DNA of 64,000 nt from Gelidibacter maritimus (GTDB taxonomy: Bacteria; Bacteroidota; Bacteroidia; Flavobacteriales; Flavobacteriaceae): the NCBI RefSeq assembly GCF_014062315.1, contig NZ_JACGLT010000019.1:1-64000 (forward strand), written 5' to 3'. Shown piece after piece: positions 25,931-34,670 of this stretch. Position 1 is the stretch's first letter, and each line of letters starts with the position of its first letter. Position numbers and translations under genes: made by a program. The notes under the pieces are model-generated. The model saw only the letters and a program-made list of their open reading frames with translations, was not told where the DNA came from and searched no databases.

Positions 25931-27001
25931 ATGAAATCTAAAAAGAAAAGAAAATCCTATAAAACAGTCAATCGTTCACCCGGTACGGTTTATTATAAAG
26001 GTAAGAAACAGTCAACAGTTACTGATGTTGAAATTATCAATTATACCAAGGAGGAATATCACAAAATTGAAACGCAAAATGTAGCTGACGCATTTCATTA
26101 TAAAAATAATAATCAAGTTACTTGGGTAAATGTCAACGGGCTGAACAATACTTCGGAAATTGAAAAACTGGGCACTCATTATGGACTGCATCCCTTGACT
26201 TTGGAGGATATTGTAAACACAACCCACCGTCCTAAATTGGATGAGTTTGACAATTATCTGTTTGTCATTTTAAAGATGCTTTATTTTAAGAATGAGAATG
26301 ACCTCGTCTATGAGCAGGTCAGTATGGTTGTAGGAGAGCAATTTGTATTGACGTTTCAAGAAGCTGACGGCGATGTCTTTAATGATTTAAGAGAGCGGAT
26401 TTCTTCTGATTTGGGTCGCATCCGAAGTTTGGGTTCTGATTATTTGATGTACGCTATTATTGATGCCGTAGTAGATCATTATTTAACGGTTATTGAGGTT
26501 TTTGGAGATAAAATTGAAGACATTGAAGATCGTGTTTTTGAAGCCGATTCTGATGATAATAAAACAGCAACCACCATACAAGAGTTAAAGCGTGAAATTT
26601 TGAAAATACGACGCTCAGTACTTCCATTACGAGAGGTTATAAACCGTCTTGATAAAATTGAGAATCCTATAATTGACGAAAAAACTCATAACTATTTAAG
26701 AGATTTATATGATCATATTGTTCAGGTCAATGAGAGTATTGAGGTTTATCGGGAAATGGTCTGGAGTTTATTGGACATGTACATGACCATCATTAGCAAC
26801 AAAATGAATGAAGTCATGAAAGTCCTGACTATTATGGCGACTATTTTTATTCCCTTAACTTTTATTGCGGGTATTTATGGGATGAATTTTGAAAATATGC
26901 CAGAACTGCAATATAAATACAGTTATTTTATACTTATCGGTGTCATGATTTTTATATTTTTAATGATGCTGATTTATTTCAGAAAAAAGAAATGGCTTTA
27001 A
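25931..27001 (+). CDS. corA: Magnesium/cobalt transporter CorA
   Basis: A 356-residue CorA-family channel. A large N-terminal cytoplasmic domain is followed by two C-terminal helices (about 300-320 and 330-350). The selectivity motif GMN is present in IAGIYGMNFENMPEL. The extended first 40 residues are rich in Lys. It imports Mg2+ (also Co2+, Ni2+) across the inner membrane. It is followed by an MscS-type channel on the same strand after 150 bases. Confidence 0.93.
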   Translation: MKSKKKRKSYKTVNRSPGTVYYKGKKQSTVTDVEIINYTKEEYHKIETQNVADAFHYKNNNQVTWVNVNGLNNTSEIEKLGTHYGLHPLTLEDIVNTTHRPKLDEFDNYLFVILKMLYFKNENDLVYEQVSMVVGEQFVLTFQEADGDVFNDLRERISSDLGRIRSLGSDYLMYAIIDAVVDHYLTVIEVFGDKIEDIEDRVFEADSDDNKTATTIQELKREILKIRRSVLPLREVINRLDKIENPIIDEKTHNYLRDLYDHIVQVNESIEVYREMVWSLLDMYMTIISNKMNEVMKVLTIMATIFIPLTFIAGIYGMNFENMPELQYKYSYFILIGVMIFIFLMMLIYFRKKKWL

Positions 27002-27151
27002 GGCCTTGACATTATCAAGAACTTTGGAACTTGTCCAATTTGCATAGAAGGAAAATCCCTTAGTAATAAATCAGAAATTGCCGTCTCAATCCGGTAAATC
27101 CAAAAGTGGTAAATTCCGATGATTGAATTAATTTTAAAAACCAATAACACT

Positions 27152-28045
27152 ATGAAAGACCAATTAGACAAATCTCTTAACTTACTAATTGAAAAGCTTT
27201 TGGGGTGGATGAACACTATAATTGAGAATCTTCCAAACTTTATCTTGGCGCTTCTTGTGCTTTTGATTGCTTATTATTTGGCGAGATATATCAGTAAACT
27301 TACTTTAAGACTTATAGGAAATCGGGTTAAGCAGAAGTCGGTGAGTAGTATTATTGCAAGGTTGGTCACCGTGGTGATTGTCATGTTGGGGCTGTTTTTA
27401 GCCTTGGTTATTTTAAATCTTTCGCAGACACTCACTTCATTGATCACTGGTGCCGGGGTTTTAGGATTAGTCGTCGGTTTGGCCTTACAAGGCACATTGT
27501 CAAATATTATTTCAGGAATCGTTATTTCATTTAGGGACAAGATTCAGATAGGAAACTGGATCGAAACTAATGGGTTTACCGGTGAAATTATGGAAATCAA
27601 TTTAAAAAATCTGACCCTAAAGGAGTCGGATAATAATATGGTAATGATTCCCAATAAGCTCATTTTGGACAACCCTATGAAAAACTATTCCCTGACATCA
27701 TTTATAAGAGTGGATGTATCCTGTGGCGTAGGCTATGAATCTGATTTAGAATTTGTTGAAAAACTGACTAAGGACACTTTGGAAAAAACTTTTGAAAAAA
27801 TAGATGAGAGCAAACCTGTAGAATTCTTCTTTACAGAGTTCGGAGACAGTTCCATAAATTTTAGATGCCGTTTCTGGATTGAAGGCACTAAAAGTGTTCA
27901 CGCACTTAATGCTACAAATAGAGCAATTATCGCCATAAAAAAAGCTTTTGATGCTGAAGGTATCAACATCCCATTTCCAATCAGGACCTTACAGTTTGAC
28001 AATAAATTGGCCCTGGAAAAAAACACATCTAAAAAAGACACTTAG
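27152..28045 (+). CDS. MscS-family mechanosensitive channel (1 of 3)
   Basis: About 297 residues: an N-terminal amphipathic stretch, membrane helices near 24-45, 68-90 and 95-115, and the pore-lining TM3 with Gly/Ala-rich GLVVGLALQGTLSNIISGIVI. The beta domain follows with GNWIETNGFTGEIMEINLKN and VMIPNKLILDNP, and a C-terminal alpha/beta domain. It would release solutes on osmotic downshock. ATG 27152 was chosen; ATG 27119 would add 11 residues. Two more MscS-family genes occur within the next 10 kb. Confidence 0.9.
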   Translation: MKDQLDKSLNLLIEKLLGWMNTIIENLPNFILALLVLLIAYYLARYISKLTLRLIGNRVKQKSVSSIIARLVTVVIVMLGLFLALVILNLSQTLTSLITGAGVLGLVVGLALQGTLSNIISGIVISFRDKIQIGNWIETNGFTGEIMEINLKNLTLKESDNNMVMIPNKLILDNPMKNYSLTSFIRVDVSCGVGYESDLEFVEKLTKDTLEKTFEKIDESKPVEFFFTEFGDSSINFRCRFWIEGTKSVHALNATNRAIIAIKKAFDAEGINIPFPIRTLQFDNKLALEKNTSKKDT

Positions 28046-28126
28046 TTTTTGGGTTATAGAAGCGCTTTATATTCCTGATTTATCTGGACTTTTTTGTATG
28101 TTTAAAAAATAAAATAACTGTTATAA

Positions 28127-28810
28127 ATGACTGCACCTACTGCATTCTCTAACAATTTGTTGGAGTTTCTCAAACTTTTAAAAGAAAATAACGATAGAGA
28201 TTGGTTCAATGAACATAAGAAAGAATTCAAAAAACTTGAGGTTGATGCCAAACGCAACTTTAACGTGTTATTTGAAGCTTTAAACGTACATGACGACTTA
28301 GACCGCCTCAAGAACTTTAGAATTTATAGAGATGTGCGGTTTTCAAAGAACAAAGCTCCCTATAAAACTCATTTTAGCGGTTCTTTTTATAGAAGAAAAC
28401 CAGCCTTAAGAGGCAGCTATTATCTCCATATTCAGCCTAATAATAAATCTTTCATTGCCGTTGGGTTTTGGGACCCTTCCAAGGAAGATTTGATGCGGAT
28501 TAGAAAAGAGTTTGAAATTGATGATGAAGAAATTAGAGCTATCATTAATGATGAAAATTTTAGAGCAATTTGGGGTGATATGGTGGGAGAGGAGTTGAAA
28601 ACGGCACCGAGAGGTTTTGACAAAGAACATAAAGCCATCGATCTTATTCGTAAAAAACAATTTCTTTTCACGAAAAATTATACCGATAAAGAAGTAGTCT
28701 CTCCAAATTTCATAGTGGAGGTCAATGCGTCATTTAAAGCAGTAAGGCCTTATCTTGATTATATGAGCAGCGTATTGACCACCAATATTAACGGAGAACC
28801 ACTTATATAA
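28127..28810 (+). CDS. DUF2461 family protein
   Basis: A 227-residue soluble protein of the DUF2461/TIGR02453 family, recognised by LEFLKLLKENNDRDWFNEHKKEF near the start, FRIYRDVRFSKNKAPYKTHF and YYLHIQPNNKSFIAVGFWDP. The biochemical role of the family is unknown. The gene ends eight bases inside the end of the convergent Gre-like gene. Confidence 0.85.
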   Translation: MTAPTAFSNNLLEFLKLLKENNDRDWFNEHKKEFKKLEVDAKRNFNVLFEALNVHDDLDRLKNFRIYRDVRFSKNKAPYKTHFSGSFYRRKPALRGSYYLHIQPNNKSFIAVGFWDPSKEDLMRIRKEFEIDDEEIRAIINDENFRAIWGDMVGEELKTAPRGFDKEHKAIDLIRKKQFLFTKNYTDKEVVSPNFIVEVNASFKAVRPYLDYMSSVLTTNINGEPLI

Positions 28811-29246
28811 CCTCAGTGATGGTAAAGGTATTGCCATTAAACTCCACTTGATCTCCCTTAACTTTATTTAATAAGAGCATGCCAATCGGTGAGCCTGATG
28901 AAATAGCAAAGACACTGATAGACTCGGTTTCAATTTTTCCAGCACTTATAGAGATGAAAAAGTTGGTGGTGGTTGTTTTAACCAAACTCCCCAACATCAC
29001 TTTTTCAGAAGCCCTATTTGGACTGATGATCTTTAAACCCTCCAGCATTTTTTGTGCATCTGTAAGATATTGAGAGTTCTTCTCAAGGTCATTAAAGAGT
29101 TTGCCGTTGCCAGAATCATCCTCATCACCACTTTTATCATTGCTATCTATGGCGTCCTTGATGGTCTCAATTTCGTTTTTATAATTGGCAATGCGCTTGT
29201 TGGCATATTCAAAACAAGCTTGCAGAACATCATTTTTTATTTTCAT
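28803..29246 (-). CDS. GreA/GreB-like protein
   Basis: A 147-residue protein with an N-terminal charged coiled-coil-like half (about 1-75, with the acidic segment DKSGDEDDSGN in the middle) and a C-terminal domain ending in SSGSPIGMLLLNKVKGDQVEFNGNTFTITEVI, which matches the FKBP-like C-domain of Gre factors. It may bind RNA polymerase through the secondary channel. It is shorter and more divergent than GreA, so a distinct regulatory role is possible. Its start overlaps the stop of the upstream gene (ATGA). Confidence 0.7.
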   Translation of the reverse strand: MKIKNDVLQACFEYANKRIANYKNEIETIKDAIDSNDKSGDEDDSGNGKLFNDLEKNSQYLTDAQKMLEGLKIISPNRASEKVMLGSLVKTTTTNFFISISAGKIETESISVFAISSGSPIGMLLLNKVKGDQVEFNGNTFTITEVI

Positions 29247-29656
29247 ATAACTTTCGCCATTTGAGGCTGAAATAATTGGATGTGACTAATAAGACGCTCT
29301 TTTACAAGATGCATCATGCGCTTGTTCAATGCAGATGAATTTTGGATATAAATAGCATACTCTTCAATTGTAAATTGACCAATGATCATACCTTTAAGTG
29401 AGTTTCTGAACTTCATGTCCTTATGAATGGCGTTTTCAATATAGTCTAATTGTTTCGGCAAAGATAGCTCGTAAAATACATTTTTGTGCTTGTCAATGTA
29501 ATTTTTAAAAACTTCAATTAAAAGTTCGTTTTGAAGCAAGAGTAAAGGTCTTAAAGTTGCGTTTTGAAAATACTCTTCACTGCTCATGGTATCATGTATT
29601 ATAGCAGTAGGAATAATGGGTCTCATCTGGATCAAATCGTCAGTTCTATTTTTCAT
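29243..29656 (-). CDS. Conserved flavobacterial protein (often mislabelled glyoxalase)
   Basis: A 137-residue protein from ATG 29656 (MKNRTDDLIQMRPIIPTAI). It is helical and has no glyoxalase/VOC motif visible; the conserved blocks are SSEEYFQNATLRPLLLLQNELL, FRNSLKGMIIGQFTIEEY and SALNKRMMHLVKERL. The frame extends upstream to 29779, but the extra 41 residues are not family-like. It is translationally coupled to the Gre-like gene by a four-base overlap, which suggests a shared role. Confidence 0.7.
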   Translation of the reverse strand: MKNRTDDLIQMRPIIPTAIIHDTMSSEEYFQNATLRPLLLLQNELLIEVFKNYIDKHKNVFYELSLPKQLDYIENAIHKDMKFRNSLKGMIIGQFTIEEYAIYIQNSSALNKRMMHLVKERLISHIQLFQPQMAKVI

Positions 29657-29822
29657 AACTTTATATTTCCTTAAACTTATGCATATTGCTTTGTATAAAG
29701 AACAGAGTGCTGAGATGTTGTTAACCAGGTTATCAACAAATACCCATTTTGAGGGAGGTTTTGAACGGCTTTTAACCATGATTGGAGTATCTTTGAGTAT
29801 TAAATGAACAAATCTGAGCCTT

Positions 29823-30710
29823 ATGCAATTTGGTCGTGTTGATCATACAAAACAAGTAAATTTCTCTCTGCCCGTTGATCATTTGGATACTTCTGTAGTG
29901 CTTCTTAATTGCACAAACAAAGAACTGCCAAAAATTTTTGTAGGTTGCTCCCAATGGAGTCCATCCAAATTAAAAGGCTTTTATCCTCCAGGCACAAAGG
30001 ATGCCTTGACCTATTATGCCACACAATTCAATTCGGTTGAGCTCAACGCCACCTTTTATCGTATTTTCTCACCAGAAACCTTTGCAACATGGTATCAAAA
30101 AACGCCTATTGGTTTTAAGTTTTTTCCTAAACTATATCAAGATATAAGCCATTGGAAACGTTTGAATGGTGTTCAAGAGGTAATTGACGATTTTTTGTAT
30201 AGTGCGACAAACCTCAAGGAAAAATTAGGAACTATATTCCTACAATTGCCCGCAAACTTTTCGCCCAAGGATTTTGAGAGGGTGGAAGCTTTTATAAAAT
30301 CATGGCCAATAGAAATTCCGCTTGCCATTGAGTTTAGACATACAGATTGGTATAATGATGCCTCAATAGCCAATCGTTTATTTGATTTGTTGGAAACCTA
30401 TAACATTTCAAATATCATTGTGGATACTGCCGGGAGACGGGATTTGTTACACATACGATTAACCAATTGCTCTGTTTTTGTCAGGTTTGTGGGTACCAAT
30501 CTCGAAATTGACTATTTACGATTGGATGAATGGGTGGAACGTCTTAAACAATGGAAACAGCAAGGCATTAAGGAGATCAATTTTTTTGTACATCAAGACA
30601 TAGAAAAAGAATCGCCATTGCTGGCGGCGTATTTTATTAACAGAATAAATGCCGAGTTGGGAATGGACTTACAAATTCCTTACAAAGAGCAAAATCTGAA
30701 GTTGTTTTAA
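29823..30710 (+). CDS. DUF72 family protein
   Basis: A 295-residue TIM-barrel-like protein of the DUF72 (YecE) family: FVGCSQWSPSKLKGFYPPG, YYATQFNSVELNATFYRI, WYQKTPIGFKFFPKL and FLQLPANFSPK are its hallmark segments, with IEFRHTDWYND later. Biochemical function of the family is not settled. It is a single gene, divergent from the gene at 29656. Confidence 0.88.
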   Translation: MQFGRVDHTKQVNFSLPVDHLDTSVVLLNCTNKELPKIFVGCSQWSPSKLKGFYPPGTKDALTYYATQFNSVELNATFYRIFSPETFATWYQKTPIGFKFFPKLYQDISHWKRLNGVQEVIDDFLYSATNLKEKLGTIFLQLPANFSPKDFERVEAFIKSWPIEIPLAIEFRHTDWYNDASIANRLFDLLETYNISNIIVDTAGRRDLLHIRLTNCSVFVRFVGTNLEIDYLRLDEWVERLKQWKQQGIKEINFFVHQDIEKESPLLAAYFINRINAELGMDLQIPYKEQNLKLF

Positions 30711-30813
30711 AACTAAACTGCTTGATGGAAATTTGCTAAGAATGAATAAAATACAGATGTTTTAAGCAACCTCAGATAATTTAGCCTACTGGTGGATATA
30801 AAAGTCAATAACT

Positions 30814-31200
30814 ATGAAGTTTCAAACACAAAAATGGGTAAAACCACAAGATCTAAACCCCAATGGGACCTTATTTGGAGGTCTGCTTTTGGCTTGGATT
30901 GATGAAGAAGCGGCTTTATATGCTGCCATCCAATTGGACAACACGAGGGTTGTAACAAAATTTATCTCTGAAATTAATTTTATGAGTTCAGCCAAGCAAG
31001 GTGATATCATAGAAATAGGGATGCAAATTGTTAAACTAGGAACCTCTTCCTTGACTTTAAAATGTGAAGCGAGAAACATGATGACCAAGGCTAAAATCTT
31101 GACCGTAGATAATATTGTAATGATCAATTTAGACGAATTTGGTAAGCCCGCACCCCATGGTAAAACAAAGCTTGAGTTTGTGGGTGACCGACTCATTTAG
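30814..31200 (+). CDS. Acyl-CoA thioesterase (YciA-like hotdog)
   Basis: A 128-residue hotdog-fold protein. DLNPNGTLFGGLLLAWIDEEAAL is the helix-and-Asp signature of YciA/BFIT-type thioesterases and SEINFMSSAKQGDIIEI the following strand. It would hydrolyse medium- to long-chain acyl-CoA in the cytoplasm. The length is short but complete for a single hotdog domain. Confidence 0.87.
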   Translation: MKFQTQKWVKPQDLNPNGTLFGGLLLAWIDEEAALYAAIQLDNTRVVTKFISEINFMSSAKQGDIIEIGMQIVKLGTSSLTLKCEARNMMTKAKILTVDNIVMINLDEFGKPAPHGKTKLEFVGDRLI

Positions 31201-31302
31201 AAATGCGACTTTGTATTTAATTAACAAATAATGGGAAATCGTTAACAACCTACGTGTAGCAATATTCGTATATTTAATAGAATCAATTTAAAACTTATCA
31301 CA

Positions 31303-31785
31303 ATGAAAAAAATAGGAATTACTCTGTTTATGGCGGCACTCTTGGTGTCCTGTTCATTATCTAAGATAGAAAAATCTGCAAGAAATACTATCGATGGAAA
31401 TTGGGTGCTCAACTCTGTTACCTATGACGAACCAGGAGTCTTTAACACGATCTTGTTTGAAGACGCCACAGCTTCTTGTTTCACTGATAGCCAGTGGTTT
31501 TTTAGATCTAACAACAGCACAGGCACATATACCATTATAGATACCGATTGCTCAACAGGAGTCAGATATTTCAGATGGGCTGCCAATGAGATTGGCAAGG
31601 ATACTGGTGATTTTGAATTCACTCTAAAATTTACCGATGAGAAAAAGAATGACCTCGAGGATAAAACAGGATATAGAATGAAAATGAAATACTTGGACGC
31701 TAATTCTATGCAGATTACACAAACAATTCAATTTGAAGGAAAACCTTTTAATATCAATTTAAACTTTACAAGAACAACTTTATAA
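31303..31785 (+). CDS. Lipocalin-like lipoprotein
   Basis: A 160-residue protein with a type II signal peptide: MKKIGITLFMAALLVSCS, lipobox LVSC with Cys17. The mature part has IDGNWVLNSVTYDE, a start typical of flavobacterial lipocalin-like domains, followed by alternating beta strands. It probably resides in the outer membrane. It lies 10 bases before an OmpA-family lipoprotein gene, so the two form an operon of envelope proteins. Confidence 0.82.
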   Translation: MKKIGITLFMAALLVSCSLSKIEKSARNTIDGNWVLNSVTYDEPGVFNTILFEDATASCFTDSQWFFRSNNSTGTYTIIDTDCSTGVRYFRWAANEIGKDTGDFEFTLKFTDEKKNDLEDKTGYRMKMKYLDANSMQITQTIQFEGKPFNINLNFTRTTL

Positions 31786-31795
31786 AATCTTAATT

Positions 31796-32488
31796 ATGAA
31801 AAATATAATAAAAACAATAGTATTATTCGTTATGGTTACAGCTATGGTTAGTTGTGATGCTACGAGAAATGCAAACAATAAACAAAAAGGAACCGTCATT
31901 GGTGCTGGTAGTGGTGCCGTAATTGGTGGCGTTATAGGCAATAATGTTGGTAGTAAAAACAACTCAGCCTTGGGCGCTATTATTGGTGCCGTTGTAGGTG
32001 GGGTTGCTGGTAATTATATTGGCGATCGGATGGATAGACAAGCCGAGCGTATTGAAGAAGAAATTCCAGGAGCTCAAGTAGAGCGTGTAGGAGAAGGGAT
32101 AAATGTTGTTTTTGATGAGAGTAGCGGTGTTTATTTTGATACCAACAAGTACAATATCAATGCTGCATCTTCCGCAACTTTGACAAAATTAGCAGGTATT
32201 TTTAAAGAATACCCAGATACCGATATTTTAGTTGAAGGCCATACAGACAGTACAGGTCCAGATGCATTTAATATGACGCTTTCTAAACAACGTGCTCAAT
32301 CAGTAACGTCGTATTTATCTAATCAGGGTATTTCGTCAGGTCGTTTTACGACAAATTGGTATGGTCCGAACCAACCTAAGTATGATAATTCAACCGTAGA
32401 GGGACGAGCTAAAAACAGACGTGTTGAATTGGCAATTATCGCTAGTGAGGAATTGAAAAAAGAAGCAAGAGAAAAAGCTGGCAATTAA
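31796..32488 (+). CDS. OmpA-family lipoprotein with glycine zipper (YiaD-like)
   Basis: A 230-residue lipoprotein: signal peptide with lipobox-like MVSC (Cys about residue 20), a Gly-rich zipper (about 34-80: GAGSGAVIGGVIGNNVG, IGAVVGGVAGNYIGD) and a C-terminal OmpA peptidoglycan-binding domain (about 105-220) with VEGHTDSTGPDAFNMTLSKQRA and GRAKNRRVELAI. It links the outer membrane to peptidoglycan. It is the last gene before a strong terminator. Confidence 0.92.
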   Translation: MKNIIKTIVLFVMVTAMVSCDATRNANNKQKGTVIGAGSGAVIGGVIGNNVGSKNNSALGAIIGAVVGGVAGNYIGDRMDRQAERIEEEIPGAQVERVGEGINVVFDESSGVYFDTNKYNINAASSATLTKLAGIFKEYPDTDILVEGHTDSTGPDAFNMTLSKQRAQSVTSYLSNQGISSGRFTTNWYGPNQPKYDNSTVEGRAKNRRVELAIIASEELKKEAREKAGN

Positions 32489-32506
32489 AACTGGCTATTT
32501 AAAGCT

Positions 32507-32550
32507 AAAAACGCAGTCTTATTGAAATTAATAAGACTGCGTTTTTTTTT
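32507..32550 (+). terminator. Strong rho-independent terminator
   Basis: A perfect 16-base-pair stem (AAAACGCAGTCTTATT with its complement AATAAGACTGCGTTTT) and a short loop followed by a T run. It ends the lipocalin/OmpA operon and may also serve the convergent MscS gene. Confidence 0.92.
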
Positions 32551-32552
32551 GC

Positions 32553-33803
32553 CTAATTTTTAGGAGCTTCTAAAATTGTTGGTGTCAATTCAAATAATTC
32601 CAAATCAAAGTATTTTATGGAAGAGAATATATGATCAAAAATATCAGACATGATAGATTCATAATTGACCCAGTTAATATCATTGCTAAACGCATAAATT
32701 TCTAAAGGGATTCCTTGAGAAGTTGGCTGGAGTTGTCTCACCATTAAGCTCATGTCTTTATGAATGCCAGGGTGACGCTCTATATATGTTTGTAAATAAA
32801 TTCTAAAAACACCCAAGTTGGTCAGGTTACGACCGTTTACCAATGATGACTGATCTACATTATTTACGCGATTGTACTCTGCAAGTTCTTTTTGTTTATC
32901 CTCCAGATATTGGGTAATTAGCTGAATCATTTTTAAGTTTTCAATCTCGTCATCTGAAAGAAAATGTATGCTTTTTGATTTGATCAAAATAGATCTTTTA
33001 ATACGTCGTCCTCCTGACGACTGCATTCCTCTCCAATTTTTATATGACTCAGAAATAATTGCATACGTTGGAATGGTGGTGATGGTCTTGTCAAAATTCT
33101 GAACCTGCACCGTGGAAAGATTAATTTCAATAACGTCGCCATCTGCACCAAATTTTTCCATAGTAATCCAATCTCCAATACGCAAAGTATCATTGATAGC
33201 TACTTGAATACTGGCAACAAACCCTAAAATGGTATCCTTAAAAATCAACAACAGAACCGCTGATGCGGCACCAATGGTGGTAAAGAATTTTAAGAATGAT
33301 AAATCGATTAAAACCGCAAGACTTGAAGCCACGCCAATAGTCCATACAAAAAGCATGACTACCTGTATATAGCTATCAATTGGTTTGTCTCTTAAGCGTG
33401 GTAAGGTTTTGAAATACGATTCTAAGGTGCGCAGCACACTCCGTAATATCCAAATTGTCAGTAAAATACCGTAGAGCTTTAGCAGCACGACGAGTCCAGC
33501 CTCAATCTTAGGGTAATCTGCAAATACTAAAGGGAATAATTTTATGGTGATGATTAGCGGCACCAAATGCGCGATATTTCGCGGCGCTTTATGGCTCACC
33601 AACAAATCGTCAAATTCGGTTTTTGAGCGTGAAGCAAATTTGGTAAAACTTTTAACCAAGATAATTCTTGCTAAAGTATCTGAGATGTATATGATAATGC
33701 ACAGAATGACCAATAATGTGATCATATTCAAAAACTTGGCCCAATCATCGGTCAATCCAAAGTCATTAAAATAATCGTAAAAAAAATGATTCGATAAAAA
33801 CAT
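32553..33803 (-). CDS. MscS-family channel, large form (2 of 3)
   Basis: A 416-residue channel with extra N-terminal helices (about 22-45, 70-90, 95-118, 143-165) ahead of the MscS core: FFTTIGAASAVLLLIFKDTILGFVASIQV pore helix, then RIGDWITMEKFGADGDVIEINL, VQNFDKTITTIPTYAII and a long C-terminal domain. It resembles the YbdG/YnaI-like group, which gates at higher thresholds or for other signals. Its stop is close to the terminator shared with the OmpA operon. The ATG overlaps the end of the DUF3817 gene by one base. Confidence 0.88.
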   Translation of the reverse strand: MFLSNHFFYDYFNDFGLTDDWAKFLNMITLLVILCIIIYISDTLARIILVKSFTKFASRSKTEFDDLLVSHKAPRNIAHLVPLIITIKLFPLVFADYPKIEAGLVVLLKLYGILLTIWILRSVLRTLESYFKTLPRLRDKPIDSYIQVVMLFVWTIGVASSLAVLIDLSFLKFFTTIGAASAVLLLIFKDTILGFVASIQVAINDTLRIGDWITMEKFGADGDVIEINLSTVQVQNFDKTITTIPTYAIISESYKNWRGMQSSGGRRIKRSILIKSKSIHFLSDDEIENLKMIQLITQYLEDKQKELAEYNRVNNVDQSSLVNGRNLTNLGVFRIYLQTYIERHPGIHKDMSLMVRQLQPTSQGIPLEIYAFSNDINWVNYESIMSDIFDHIFSSIKYFDLELFELTPTILEAPKN

Positions 33804-34099
33804 TATACCGCGGTTTTTAAATATCGCTTCTCAATATAAAACGTTGCAAACGGGAGTAATGATGCCAATAAAACAATGCCCAAAGTCTTAAAAGACCACT
33901 TTAATTTTGCACCCACCAACAAGGCCAAGAGAACATAAGCTATAAATAATAAACCATGGGTCATTCCGATGGGATAGAGTAGCGTTTGATATATTTCAGA
34001 ATAAAATGGTTTAACCAGTAACATGTTGGCAAACAAGACCAAATAGGAGATGCCTTCTAAAATGGCAACAATTTTGAAGCTTTTAATTAGTGTAAACAT
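33803..34099 (-). CDS. DUF3817 membrane protein
   Basis: A 98-residue protein with three helices (about 8-28, 42-63, 72-90). The N-terminal IVAILEGISYLVLFANMLL and MTHGLLFIAYVLL are typical of DUF3817. Function unknown. It precedes and touches the MscS gene, so the pair is co-translated. Confidence 0.85.
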   Translation of the reverse strand: MFTLIKSFKIVAILEGISYLVLFANMLLVKPFYSEIYQTLLYPIGMTHGLLFIAYVLLALLVGAKLKWSFKTLGIVLLASLLPFATFYIEKRYLKTAV

Positions 34100-34214
34100 G
34101 GATTCTTAAATTTTATGCAAAAATACCCATGATATCCTGTATAAGCTACTTTTTCAGCGAGTTTTTTATTGGAGCGGACAGATTGAAATCATTGAACCGT
34201 TAGTCCGATGCTGT

Positions 34215-34664
34215 TTAATTGTGGTAGAGCCATTCTAAATGATCACCATTCTGAAGAGATTGATTGCAAACAAACCCGTTTTTTAAATAGAAATGATGAA
34301 GCTGTTCTTCTTCTGTGAGCAGGAAATAGTGTTGTTCGGGATTTTTAGACTGCAATTGGTTTAACCAAAAACTTCCCAAACTTTTATTGCGATGCGATTC
34401 CGAGATCAAGATAAATCCGAGATACAGATAACCTTTATCAAACCAAGCTTTGGCTTCGGTTTCAAAATATTCAAAATGTGGTGGCGATTTATAAAAAACA
34501 ATACCACCTCCAACAATGCCAATATCACCTTCAATGATATAAATTTTGGAATCGATTTTATAATCGTCCCAGAACGGAACAATTTCATCTTGCCAATCCT
34601 GCGGTAGGGTCTGAAAGAATAGCTGCGGATTGTTTTCTAATTCTCTAAACTTAAAATTTTCCAT
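34215..34664 (-). CDS. GNAT-family acetyltransferase
   Basis: A 149-residue GNAT protein. The acetyl-CoA-binding region is SESHRNKSLGSFWLNQLQ, followed by the beta5 region YFLLTEEEQLHHFYLKNGF, a typical C-terminal block. The substrate is unknown. It follows an ATP-grasp ligase gene after six bases on the same strand; the two probably act on the same small molecule or peptide. Confidence 0.8.
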   Translation of the reverse strand: MENFKFRELENNPQLFFQTLPQDWQDEIVPFWDDYKIDSKIYIIEGDIGIVGGGIVFYKSPPHFEYFETEAKAWFDKGYLYLGFILISESHRNKSLGSFWLNQLQSKNPEQHYFLLTEEEQLHHFYLKNGFVCNQSLQNGDHLEWLYHN

Positions 34665-34670
34665 TGCTAA

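Noticed and set aside
29243-29656. Glyoxalase activity
   Set aside because: No VOC/glyoxalase metal-binding motif is visible; the label sometimes used for such proteins is not supported.
29657-29779. Longer N-terminus of the protein at 29243-29656
   Set aside because: Family-like sequence begins at MKNRTDDLIQ; the upstream 41 residues overlap the divergent promoter region and look non-coding.
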